NCBI GenBank assembly: GCA_963576475.1
Contig: OY754982.1
Location: 16,124,217 to 16,188,216 of the forward strand
Direction of reading: 5' to 3'
DNA from: Molanna angustata
Lineage: Eukaryota > Arthropoda > Insecta > Trichoptera > Molannidae
Length of the DNA: 64,000 nt
Shown: positions 47,481 through 58,815 of the stretch, piece by piece
Numbering within the stretch: position 1 is the first letter of the stretch
Layout: each line of letters opens with the position of its first letter
Notes under the pieces: model-generated
The model's input: only the letters and a program-made list of their open reading frames with translations
Database searches by the model: none
Told to the model about the DNA's origin: nothing
Translations under genes and position numbers: made by a program

Positions 47481-48379
47481 TATTTAATTAATCAATTTAA
47501 CGTTCAATACTAAAAGAAAATAATTTTATGTTGTATTAAATATTTGAAAGCTACTTTAATTGAATAAAGCATATTTTTTTTTCATTAAGTACATACCTAA
47601 TCTAACAATTCCTCAAGTATTTTTGGAAGATCCTGACCAAATATTGGAAACTAGCATAATTAAATAATGTCTAGTGTTTATTTTAATTGCAATTTTTCAT
47701 ATAAAAAATATTAAAATTGCATTATACCTAAATACGATTCGGGACATTGAACTGAAATATCTAAAAAGTATATTCATAGATACATATAATTATGCCCGTA
47801 TTATCAAATTAAAATTTCTTATTCAATTTAAATATTAAAATAAATAGATATAAAAACACATTATTAACTTTTTTTTATAGATCTTGAAAAAAATGGAATA
47901 CCTAAGGTTGTTTTAAAATCGATTTGATATGAATATACCAATATTAAAATAACTCATTTTGTTTGTTAGGTTTAGTATTGAATCGTATTTTTAATTTTTA
48001 TTTTATCTAGGTAATATTATGTTTTAATATGTTTGTATGATGCATTTTCTTGTACCTATGTACTCATGTGTGTATGTTTGTGGATGTACCTACCTATAAC
48101 TTTGGTCGTGTCTGATCACTTCTATATAAAATTGTAAGCTAATTTTATTGTATGTCGTTGTCAATGTCTGTGTCCCTAATACAATAAAATAAAAAATTAA
48201 ATTAAATTCAGTTATGACATACTGCTGACGAGCCTGAGGAAGATATTTATAAAACAGACTGATCTTATGCATCAAAATATTAAATAGTTACAAAAATGAA
48301 AATAGATTTATACAAAAATAACTTGGTAGGTATATTCTATAATATAATTCGACACGTATAATGATTTGTTTCAGTTTAT

Positions 48380-48780
48380 TCGCGCTACAAATTAATGTAT
48401 TTATTCATAACGGTGTATAGTATTGAATGGTGTTGGACAGAAATATGAATATCATAAAAAGCGGACAAATTGGACAATGGACGCATTTGAATGATGGGCA
48501 GCGATGCGAAGGGCGGTGAGTGACAGTCTGCGTGCACCAGTAAAATACAGAATGGATCTGGACTGCCAACAAAGGGACCAGGAACTTCACCCCCAAAGCT
48601 TGACACCGAATAACGTGTTTTAATTATTTTCGTCCACTATGTGATTTCGAAAAGCCACAGCGACCCGAAATGATTATTGAATCGCGTATAGCAGACATCA
48701 TCGAACCGTGTCGAGAGAAGGAAACAAAAATTGAGGTAACGTATGAAACTAATAAAAGGGGGTTTGGGAAAAAATATAAC
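48380..48780. promoter_or_regulatory. Candidate enhancer island with Sox-type sites
   Basis: AAGCGGACAAATTGGACAATGG has two ACAAW/ACAAT Sox cores close together (given within 20-base pieces GGACAAATTGG and GGACAATGG). TTTATTCATAAC resembles an AbdB/Cdx site. Several frames look open for 60-70 codons, but with no family signature and no splice sites at their ends. Confidence 0.35.
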
Positions 48781-49025
48781 ATTTAAGTTCTAGCAGCGCT
48801 CAATTGAAATAAACACCTTAATTTCAGTAATTTAAAAAAGGTGTGTTTTAACTACTGCGAAGTATGTAACTATGTAATTATGTTGTATCTGCTGGTTTCC
48901 GAGCAGACCCGATCTTTCGTCAGTCTTCTTTATTCATGTCTCGCTCACCATCTAAAGTTAAAACAACTTATCTACATATGAAATCAGTAGAGGATATATT
49001 TTTATTGACAAACATTTTTTCAACA

Positions 49026-49150
49026 TTTCAATAGAGACGGAGTAGGGATATTGTAGAAGAACCAGGAACTCGAAGCACCTACAGGGCTTACGACCTGTAA
49101 TCGGCTGGTTTTCGTGATCACTTTATGCGCTTGCGCAACGTTCACGATAG
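49026..49150 (+). mobile_element. MITE family A copy 5 (3'-truncated)
   Basis: TTTCAATAGAGACGGAGTAG, AGCACCTACAGGGCTTACGA and TTTATGCGCTTGCGCAACG follow copy 1, then the match ends at GTTCAC. Confidence 0.8.
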
Positions 49151-49249
49151 GATATGTTTGTGGGGTTTTTACGGAGGAGATCTGTGCCACAAATGCAATG
49201 TTTGCAGATAAATAAATAAACATTAACAAAACCTTCTCAATATGAATAT

Positions 49250-49310
49250 TCTTGAGGTGAGTTATTCACGAAAACGGCGCTAAATAAATTATCTAAAATT
49301 ATTATTATGG
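49250..49310 (+). repeat. LINE 3' tail fragment (L2/CR1-like)
   Basis: CTTGAGGTGAGTTATTCACG and AAAACGGCGCTAAATAAATT, then ATTATTATTATGG. The same text (CTTGAGGTGAGTTCTCACG, AAAACGGCGCTATACAAA) is at 59588-59640, and a related end (AAACGGCGCTTTATAAATTC) closes the LINE fragment at 51505. Confidence 0.6.
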
Positions 49311-49439
49311 ATTATTACTCTCCAACATCATGAAAATATATAATAAATAAATTTTTGAATCGTAATTTTCGGTTCGTACTACAACCTTATTGATTAGGTT
49401 AGTACTGAATATATATTTTATTTTTTTATATTTATAATT

Positions 49440-49512
49440 TTTTGGAAGACTAACAGTAAAACATCAGTGTTAAATTTAATATTATAATTTTACAGCTAAT
49501 TAGAAGTCTTCG
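49440..49512 (+). mobile_element. Small MITE family F, copy 2
   Basis: TTGGAAGACTAACAG to CAGCTAATTAGAAGTCTTC. It matches 40251-40325 in reverse complement. Confidence 0.6.
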
Positions 49513-50999
49513 CATATTTTATTAAAACAGTCCTAAGTTTAAGTGAATCCATTTTTTTTATTTTCACAGATATACTTACTATTAAGATAAATACTATAGT
49601 TTTTTTTTAATCTGGATTATTATTATCTTTGATTCAAAATATATGGTGGATCAATGCGTTTTAAGATAAACACTTATATATCTGTGCATTGAAAGCAAAA
49701 TTGATTTGTTGTTAGGTAGGTTGATACTAACTGCAACGTATGCTGTAATTATAACGTGATGCAACTTTGGCAAATATTCCATTGAACAACGGACGGTCAA
49801 ATATTCCAGGTATTTAATTAATTTCCTTTGATCTGTTTGAAACTGAATACTTGCAACGAGGGTGGGTTCAGCTCTATGGCAAATGGATGGTTAAACAATG
49901 CAAAATTACACAGAAAATGAGTAACTTTCTAACAGAGATGAAATTACTACATTATGAAGAATTGGAGATAAAAATGTATAGTTACTTAATCAAATCGATA
50001 GATATTATGTTTAGTACCCACAGAAATAACGCGTTGTAAATTATTTGAGTTTATTGTGTTCAGTTGTTTGTTTTAACAACTTATTATGTATCATTAAAGC
50101 TCTGAATATAATAAAATCTTATTTTATATACCTACCTAAATTGAATGTGTTTTACTCCTCACTACTCCAATACCCCATAGAGTGGGGAGTTATGAATTCG
50201 TTTTTAAAGGTTATTTTTACATTGCAGAGTATCAATTAATATCAGGCTGAGATTGTATTTTGTAAGTTTCATCACAATGATTCTGTATGTGTGTGCTGTG
50301 TAGGTACTATGTACGGCGTGCTAAGGTATTCTACTTTATCGATTATTAAATTTTTCAAATTTGTATATCTAACACTCGCTTAGACTCCATTAAAAAGGAA
50401 ATCTGAACATTGCTTCTCAATTTTTTTAACTGTCAAATATTTCAAAGTAAAAAAAAAAAGAAACCAAGCCCAAGAAACTTAAAATTTAATATTTTTATTT
50501 TAAAATTCCTAAAACGGCACATCACTATCATAAAATGATATTGTAGAATTATCGAGTTTTCATATTATATCTAATATTTAAACAAAAAAAAATAACAAAC
50601 TCATTTCATGAAAATGCTGAAAATTTTCCATACAAAATTTGAATACTTTCGAGTGACTTGATAGTGAGCATTATTGCGTTGGCCACAACCCCTCGTTTGT
50701 CAATGTTTAAAATGCCTCTTCAAGATACAATTCCAATAAATAAATATATAAATTGTTTTTGTTATTTTTCAACCTCTTGCGTGTTTTATTGCAATAATAA
50801 TACATTGAAAAGATTGCAGACTCAAGTATAAGGGTTATATTACTTATATCAAATACAGCTGAAGAGGTAGGTACATGGAAACTGAAATGTCAGATGTTTA
50901 TTCTACTGAATCTTGGAGCGAATTCCTGTTTATGAAAAAAAAAGCAGATAACACAAACAACAATCGTCGGATGAAGGGTGTGTGACAGCAATCCTTTTC

Positions 51000-51300
51000 A
51001 TAATAACCTCTCTCTGTAGAATACAATAAGGATCGCACCCGTTTCTACTGGACGGCAGATGCGTGCGACAACCCACCCCCGTCAAAGGGGTAGGTGTGCT
51101 TCAATGGATCTGTATGAAGGGGATGCGAAAGGGCCAAACTGACCGCGTGGGTGGAGAGGGGTGTGAGAGAGAAAAAAGACGATTGCTGACCATGTATTGG
51201 TCAAGGGGGATGCAGCGAGGCATGCGCAACTGGTCAGTGGTCAGTTGGGGGAGGGTACCATTGCTATCATTTGTCAAACACAAGTGAAAGTAAGTGTTGA
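51000..51300. promoter_or_regulatory. GC-rich candidate enhancer island
   Basis: A strong composition contrast with G-rich plus strand: CCACCCCCGTCAAAGGGG, GGGTGGAGAGGGGTGTG, and a near-tandem ACTGGTCAGTGGTCAGTTGG. Frames on both strands are open for about 70 codons, but none is bounded by splice sites or matches a family. Confidence 0.35.
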
Positions 51301-51504
51301 AACTGAGAAAGAAAAACACACGATAAGTATCTCGCTCTATCGAAATACTTTAAGCATTTGAGATCTTCGAATATATTATGTAGGTATATTTTGATGAGTT
51401 TTTCTATAATTTACAAAAACAGTAAATATCTTTTATGTTTGACAAAAACGTTACAAATATGAAGGTAGGCACTTAGGTAGGTATGTAGGTACTACGTAGG
51501 TACC

Positions 51505-51950
51505 TCTTCTTAACGAACTGCACTGGTTGAGATGTTCAGAACGAGTGGACTATAAGGTATGCCTGATGGTGTTTAAGGCTCTGAACGACTTGGTTCCACA
51601 CTATATTCAAGAAGTGTGCCAAAAGAATGTTCTATCAGGAAGAAAGCTTACATTGAGATCATTTGGATAACAGAGTACCAACTCTTTAAAAGAATTGGAC
51701 AGTAAGGACGAGTCAATAAGGCGGCTTACTATGATCGCGGTTTCAGTGTGAACGGGCCTTTAAAATGGAATAAATTGCCCCATGACATACGTGGAACTCA
51801 GAACATTGACACCTTCGGTAGACTTCATAAGACTGCCTTGTTTCGTAGAGCTAACAAATAAGATACAGCGCCCTTTGAGTGATCTTGTATCACTAAACGG
51901 CGCTTTATAAATTCTATTTATTATTATTATTATTAATTTAATATATTTTT
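51505..51950 (+). mobile_element. L2/CR1-like LINE, 3' end
   Basis: The text translates, with frame changes, to LNELHWLRCSERVDYKVCLMVF-type sequence (LHWL...R..YK.....FKALN.L.P.Y), then, further on, RRLTMIAVSV / NGPLKWNKLP and NIDTFGRLHKTALFRRA. This is the standard C-terminal tail of CR1/L2/Daphne-type elements (LHWLP...YK...LNGL.P.Y...W..LP...FK..L...L). It ends in CGGCGCTTTATAAATTC and a (TTA)n tail, as expected at a LINE 3' end. At least two frameshifts. Confidence 0.65.
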
Positions 51951-52539
51951 TATCACAGAGAAAAAAATACTTTGATCAAAAAAACTGAATATCGATTGAA
52001 AATTTTTATTCTTGATTTTTAATTCGGAATTCTGGTTATTAAAACACATTTAATTTTAATTTTTCTCTCGAAATATAACTATCAAATCACAAAAAATACA
52101 TGCAAATTATCAACTGCAAGGCATAATGCATACAAGTTATTTGATGAGTTTCCTAAGTACCTATAGGTTCTAACAGAAAATAAGATAATTTAATATTACA
52201 TACTCGTACCTACCTATTTTAAAAACAACATCAGCAACACAATATGTTGAGTTACATACGTAATCCAAGCTAAAAGCTGAGAAATTTTGAAATTTTGTTA
52301 TTGAATTGTGTTTTTGAATTCGTTGCAAAAAATACATTATTATAAGGTCTTTGCAAAAAATATATAATTTGAAAATGGATTAAGATTATTATTAGGTACA
52401 TATTCTGAATAAACAAACATAGATAATGCTGTTTTTATTTTGTGATACGTACATACCTATCTACTTTATGGATAGTATTTTTTGTGAGTGAAGTTAATTC
52501 TAAACGTTTTTTTTTGTGTTATGTCGATGTCGTATTGTG

Positions 52540-52765
52540 TGAGCTTAGAGGCCAATAAAAACATCGCGAACCATTTAAACATCGTCAGTGCAAAGACACA
52601 TTGATATAAAATTCAAGATGGTAGTTCGGGGAAAATGCCGTGCGTGTATGAAAAATGGTAGAAAAACCGACCAATGGCGTGAGAGGACCGGGGCGGTGAC
52701 ATATTGTAAAGAAAAACACCACGTTGCATTGCAAATGACCGTTTTTGTTTGTTCAAATAAAGAAT
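52540..52765. promoter_or_regulatory. Candidate enhancer island with POU/Fox/Hox-type sites
   Basis: Contains GGCCAATAAAAAC (AbdB-type), CATTGCAAATGACC (octamer-like), TTTTTGTTTGTTC (forkhead-type) and GACCGGGGCGGTGAC. It is less AT-rich than the flanks. Motif calls are by eye and individually weak; the cluster is the point. Confidence 0.35.
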
Positions 52766-53264
52766 AGAAGAGATAAAAAATATAGTGGACTTGGAACGAT
52801 GCCTACATTAAAATTCATAAACAAATATCAGTAATTACTTTCAGCTGATGTACCATAAACTGTTTGACAAAAATCTCAACACTAAGAAAAACACGTTGAT
52901 TTGAAAACCAGGAAACCTTTTTAAAAAAACCTTTGTCCTATTTTCTAATCGAAATTCAGGTTAAAAAAACATTTTTTTCAGTGTATTGATTTATGGCATT
53001 AGTTTATAACGCGATATAAATCAATAAAATATAAATCAATCAGTGATATTTAGACCAATGGCTACAATTAGATATAATTAAGTGATCTACGTTTAATATG
53101 TCCAAACCGTTTAAAACTATGTTCTTAAATGTAAAAGGGTATGTTGCGTATTACATATTAAATTATAAGATAATTGTAACACATAAGAATCTATACGACG
53201 TTTTGTTTTTCATTATTTGATAATAATGAAAATCAAAACTTTGAACTGAGGAGTGTCGGTAGAG

Positions 53265-53369
53265 ATGGAGGAGTGCTGTCCACCAGGAGAAGAGAGAATC
53301 ACGACCCTCAGTGATGAGGAAAGCGACTCAGAAGAAGAAGATTTGAAAATAAAATTTTTGATTTGTTAA
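53265..53369 (+). other. Short acidic ORF, 34 residues
   Basis: An ATG opens MEECCPPGEERITTLSDEES, followed by DSEEEDLK and a stop. The acidic run TLSDEESDSEEED resembles the N-terminal leader of piggyBac-type transposases, but nothing catalytic follows. It may be a transposase relic or chance. Confidence 0.22.
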
Positions 53370-54293
53370 AGGTAAATCAAAGAAAAGCTTGAAAAATCAT
53401 TAAAATAACGCGATGCATTTACAGGATTAAAATAAAATACTCAGATTTATCTGCCAACATCGATAATACACATACATTTTATGAACTGATTAAAAAAATG
53501 ATTAATAAGTCGTGGTACATATTTTAAGGAAAATGTATTAAATAAAGTTTTTTTTTAATAATTGGTTAAATATTTATGTTCTACCCATTCAACTTATTTA
53601 TTTATATCCAGATAACATCGTGTCTTAGTTGATTGCTCCGTATCGTAATGAAATTAGGAGATATAATCAAGGAATAGGAAGGAAACAGTAGAAATTGGTT
53701 GGATATATATTATTTTTTTTGCGGTGGCCCCCAGGGAAGTACATAGGTACATACAGACTCAGGACAGCTCCAATGACACAAAAGTCACCCCCATCGAACC
53801 CAATAAAACATTGTTTACTTGCTGGATCACATTTCTTTCCCCGTTTTGTAACATTCAATAAATATAATGGTCTAGGAATACTAATTGACATTCAAAAAGC
53901 ATAACCACAATAAATATTTTCGTTATACTATAGCAAAATACATTTTTGAAATGTAAATTTTGACGAATGTAGTGTCATATTGACGAATTTAGTTTCAGAT
54001 ATGTAAAATCATCAACGGCGAACACAATATGAAACACTGTTTTCAATAGCGGAGATTAATGACTTTGCTATCTTTATTTTTAAGTTTTTTTTCCAACTGT
54101 CGATTTGTTCAGGAGAACTTTGTTCTCTTAACATATTGACAATGTATCAAGCCAGAATACGCGAGAATTGTATGGAGAGGTCTACTTTTTTCATGGCTTT
54201 TCCAACTTTGAAGTCAAAAAACACCAACTTAGAGGCTTCCCAGCATATATGTTCCATACACGGATTTACTCAGAATTCGGAGTAGAACATTTC

Positions 54294-54336
54294 GTGTGTC
54301 TGTGTGTGTGTGTGTCTGTGTGTCTGTGTGTCCGTC
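54294..54336 (+). repeat. (TG)n / TGTC microsatellite
   Basis: An alternating TGTG and TGTC run, followed by CCCCCCTTATAACTTTTGATCC, a junction seen in dispersed insect repeats. The flanks (54130-54800) look like a decayed repeat element. Confidence 0.85.
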
Positions 54337-55819
54337 CCCCCCTTATAACTTTTGATCCGCTCAATTTACAGAGCCTAAAATTTCAGAATATATAAACAGT
54401 TACAGGCCTACAAAACTTTTATACTCGGAATTTTGAATTTTTGTTTCAGTCAGGGGTTATCAACTTTTGAATTTTTATTTTATTTTTCCATATATCTCAG
54501 AAACCATAAACGCTAAAACGCTGAAAATTGGTACAAACATAGACAAATACAAAATCTCAAATTAGTTTTTTCAAAAAAATTCCAGGGTTTCTCAAACATT
54601 TTTTATTAAGAAAAATATTTTTTTTATGATAAATTTATGAGTTTAACTGCCTATATTTCCAAAACTTTTACAATTATCGAAAAAAGCCGAAACACCCCAA
54701 CTAGATAATTTAATTTTCTATAAAAAATATTAACATTGTAGTAGAAGATCTCAATTTTTTTTTAACAATTTTTTTAAAAATTGAATTTAGTGACGACATC
54801 GCTTCATACATTTTGTATGGCAGTCGCCTATACACAATATGTAAGAAGACTTAATAGTTTGTTACTTCATCTCCAAACATACATACATACCATCATGCAA
54901 TTTGCATATTCTGGGTAGGAAAAAGGATCTTCCTCCATACTATCCTATCTTGATATACATACCTAGATATGTTGTATAGAAAACAAAATATCTGAAAATA
55001 TTCAATAATTTGTATCTATGGGTTTATAGTTTGGTACATATTCTTCAACTATACATACTATCGCTATCGACAGTTGGATCTCATGTGTTACATGCAACTA
55101 GTTTAATTAAATTCTGTGTATTATCGAATGAATGGTTTTGTGCATATTTTACGTAAAATTGACTTCATTTCGATACCATAATGTGTACAGTGTAGGTACC
55201 TACACAAATTTAGAGCAGATATGTATTCTTCCAAACTACGTTTCATTTCTTCTCAGTGCTTACAAAATAGATTCTCTCACATGATACAAAAATTGATAAT
55301 TTTCCAAGGATGTATACCCACTTACACACTATAAAATGAATGGATTTATTTTCTTCATTTATTTATTTTATTTTTTTTAATAATACAAAGAGGAAGTTAC
55401 AAATTTAATTAGGTACATTAAATATATGTGTTATATTATTTATTCCAGGTAGGTACATATTATTTAACTTATGGAGCGAAGCATTTGATGATGATGATTC
55501 GATGTTTTATAAATTTTAGTAGAAATTTGACCAAGAATAAAAAGTATGCGTTTTAAAGTTTTACAAAAAATGAGTGTACGACACAATCAAACCCTCTTAA
55601 TATGAAAAGATTCTTAATGTCTTAATGTCTTCCTTTTAATGTGAATTTAGGTATATTTAATAAAATGAAAATAATAAAAATATGTTTTTACCAGCAGACT
55701 GAATACAAGCTAGATAAGTACCTAGGTATATCTAAATAATAAGGTGAAGGTAAGAGTAGAGAGGGCTTTGGATGGGATTGAAGATTAAGACTATTGGGAA
55801 TACAATTAAGGGCTAAAGT

Positions 55820-56000
55820 ACCTCCCTAATAGCATTGGGGTAAATGAACAGCGAGATGTTTTGTTCTACTATTTTCCGAAAGAGTACAGCGGGGTTATTT
55901 GTCCTCCGGGGGATTTATTTTATTTCCCCAGTCCGTTTCTATTCGATAAAACGGACCGAAGAAATAATTTTCGACTCAAGCTCATAGTACCGTATACGGC
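55820..56000. promoter_or_regulatory. Candidate regulatory island
   Basis: ACAGCGGGGTTATTTGTCCTC, GGGGGATTTATTTTATTTCC and CGATAAAACGGACCGAAG have mixed composition and an AbdB-like TTTATT/ATAAAAC pair. No coding signal. Confidence 0.28.
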
Positions 56001-56567
56001 ATATTTTAATTAATTAATTTCATTCTAGAATAGTGCTTCCATTCTTTGCACTGATAACATAATTCAAAACTCCACACTCTAGTATATACACATATGTATC
56101 ACCCTAAAGGTCGCAAAGTACACCCTTTTCGTTAAGCTTTTAACTAGTTAGAATTCCATGTTATGATCCTGTAATATAATCTTTGTACTGTTCTCTGTAA
56201 GTATGTTCCAGGTATGATCCTCTAATTTTGTTTTCTCATTTGTTAAAAATGTATGTAAAACTTTAACAATCACTTGATATTATGATGTCCTGTTATCGTG
56301 TACCGTATTTTGTCATTCACTGTTATTTCCATTGTTCTTAATTTCATACTGTGTTATTATATTCTACTGTACTGTTGGATATCAAAAAAAAATAATAAAA
56401 TAAAATAATGTGAAACGTCAAATCAAAATAATAGCTGAAAAAAAATACTTGAGCTGTATTGCAACCTATTTATATCATATTCATACTTTGAAGCGATTCT
56501 TTTAATGCTCAGGAGTAGTTTATCTGTTTATTTTATTTACCTATTTAAGAATTTAATTATTTTTCAG

Positions 56568-56672
56568 GCAAAAATGTTAGATGCGGTTTCTCATTATTTG
56601 TCGTTCATGGTGGATGTCGTTGGTTGTCGTGGCACCGAAAAAGCGTCGTTTATTGCATTAGGAAATAGTACG
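56568..56672 (+). other. Splice-bounded open segment, possible plus-strand exon
   Basis: A good acceptor (TTATTTTTCAG, ending 56567) and a good donor (GTAAGG, from 56673) enclose 105 bases. They are open in one frame for exactly 35 codons, AKMLDAVSHYLSFM to ALGNST. It is less AT-rich than its flanks. I recognise no domain, and the frame also stays open for 12 codons beyond the donor. It could be a small exon of a plus-strand gene or non-coding RNA nested in the BCL11 locus, or a conserved element with accidental splice sites. Confidence 0.2.
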
Positions 56673-56977
56673 GTAAGGTTTGGCGCGACGCGGTCAGTAA
56701 TTGCGTTATAGCCGATAAATTCGTTTGCCTTCAGAGGAGTCCCCATACACAAAACGACACAAACCTACAGATATGTATAATGTATATACACACCAACACC
56801 ACCAAATGTAATTTCTTGTAATTTAAAAACATTAATGCTGTAATTGTCACTACTGTATATATTTTTTATTATAAGACTTCTAGACTTCTAATAAATAAAT
56901 AATATACCTAATATTAGAGAAAAAATCATTAAAATATCGATGAAACAATAATTCATACTAATTGAACAACTTAGCCC

Positions 56978-57318
56978 TGAAAGATGAATGCCAGATATAC
57001 TAATTCTGTCAAAATGTCCAGTTTTTTTAATAATAATAAATAACAACATTTTCCAAAAAAAATATTGTCATAACTACAAAAAGATGAATGCCAGAGATTG
57101 ATACTGTCAAATGAACATTTTCCAAAGAAAATATTGTCATAATTACAAAAAGGTGAATACCAGATAGACTGATATGTTCAAAATGTCCATTTTATAATAA
57201 TAATAAATAACAATAATTTCCAAAGATAATATTGTAATAACTACAAAATGATGATTGCTGGATATACTGATACTGTTAAATGAACATTTTCCCAAGAAAA
57301 TATTGTCATAACTACTAA
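56978..57318 (+). repeat. Higher-order tandem repeat (100 + 69 bp, twice)
   Basis: The anchor GATGAATGCCAGATAYAC and variants occur at 56983, 57083, 57152 and 57250. The spacings are 100, 69 and 98, then about 69 to the end. Long and short units alternate. The long ones contain TCAAAATGTCCA and AATAATAATAAATAACAA, the short ones TCAAATGAACATTTTCC. All contain AATATTGTCATAACTAC. Confidence 0.85.
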
Positions 57319-57409
57319 AAGAAAAGAAAGAAAACAGCAATATATATAATATGCCCACGTGACATTTGTAAAAGATTTTATGTATACAGGAATTGTTTGG
57401 TAGGTTCAG

Positions 57410-57790
57410 CTAACTACGTACTTTGGGAGGTGGGTATTTCACGGAGCTGTGTGTGAAACTCGTGATTTTAAACTGGCAGTGAACCGGGAAGGCAATGTAT
57501 TCAAACAAAATAATATTTTTCACGCGCCATTTGAACTTTTCTTTAACTTTTTTTTTGTTTGAACTTTTTTGTCCAGAGCGAAAAGAGAGCGAAGAGAGAA
57601 AAATAACCTTTACTATTGGCCCGCAAAAAAAACTTTGGCCATTTGTTAACATATTTTCCGCACCTATAAACATATGAAAAATATCAACGGCGTAAACAAA
57701 CCGCCTTTGGGCCTCGGGAAATGGGGTGGTAAGGCCCCTCAGGGGGATGGTGACCGAAAAAGAAAGGATTGGAGAGGGTGAAATATGAGT
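57410..57790. promoter_or_regulatory. Candidate conserved non-coding island
   Basis: Contains GGAGGTGGGTATTTCACGG, AACCGGGAAGGCAATG, CGCCTTTGGGCCTCGGG and GTGGTAAGGCCCCTCAGG. A 161-codon minus-strand frame crosses it, without a recognisable product or exon-like splice sites. Regulatory DNA is the likelier reading. Confidence 0.3.
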
Positions 57791-58319
57791 AAAAAATATA
57801 CAACGATACTTATTAATCTTTGAAAATTGTATGAAACTTAACACTTTTTCATAAGTATTACATAATCTTATAAATCGAATTGAATGTATAAACAAACAGA
57901 AAGATTATAGTTACAATAGATTATATAAGATTATAGAAAAAAAGCTTTTGATTCGAACACTAGAATTCCGTTAAAAATCTTAATTCTTAATGTTTTAATC
58001 GTAATTAGGTACAGTTTTTAATTGATTTATCTTTAAGAGTACATACAAATATAGATTTTTGAAATATATAAAAATGACTCAATAATTTCTTAGCTGTAAT
58101 CAAAGCGATAGTTGTATTAATGAGGAATATAAAGGAATATGATAAAAAACGGAAAACTTCCTCGTGAGATTGGCATAAAGAATCAATTACTTTAGATCCA
58201 TATCAAATTAAATATTTATTATTTATTTATTTATTAATATTTATATAAATATTTACTTGTTCTCTAATCAAGCACTTAGTTTCTCTGATGAAGACCTGAG
58301 AGTATAATCATTAAAGATA

Positions 58320-58580
58320 TTTTCCCCAGTCTATACCGATTGCTTGCAATATTTACAGCGCATGTCGGAATGAAACGAGAAGCGTCCAGTTTTCCACATT
58401 TTCGGGGAGATTTGTGTTCCACTTGTGTCTTTCACATTTATTGTGGGAGAAAGTAGTTAACGTCATGACCTTCGGGCTTATTTGTCACCACGAGAGCCCA
58501 TAAAACCACAAGACGAGGGAGGACAACAGCCAAAAACTGAAGTACATCCTTAAATCTTGTGGCAATGGATCCAGGAACCT
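58320..58580. promoter_or_regulatory. Candidate regulatory island
   Basis: AACGAGAAGCGTCCAG, GTCATGACCTTCGGGC (a nuclear-receptor-type TGACCTT half-site), CCATAAAACCAC and AAGACGAGGGAGGACAAC. No coding signal. Confidence 0.28.
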
Positions 58581-58725
58581 CTAGAACGTAGGCAATTGTA
58601 AAGAATATATATTGTCTATATTGGTACCGAACAGTAAACAACAATTACTCATACGACCATCACCTGGGAAATTAAAACCTAGGATGTATGTTTAATTTAT
58701 AACGAGCTGGACCCCTTAGGCTGTT

Positions 58726-58815
58726 CACTGATTTTTTTTTGTTAATAGTAATAAAATTACATGTAAATAGTAACCAAATTATAGCGACTACTAAAACATT
58801 TGATTACTATTAACC
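58726..58815 (+). mobile_element. MITE family B copy 3 (truncated)
   Basis: CACTGATTTTTTTTTTGTTA, AGTAATAAAATTACATGT and TATAGCGACTACTAAAACAT match the first half of copy 1 at 16267. Confidence 0.65.

Noticed and set aside
57410..57895. 161-codon minus-strand frame
   Set aside because: No recognisable domain, mixed composition, no supporting splice or start context. Open frames of this length can occur in GC-richer islands.
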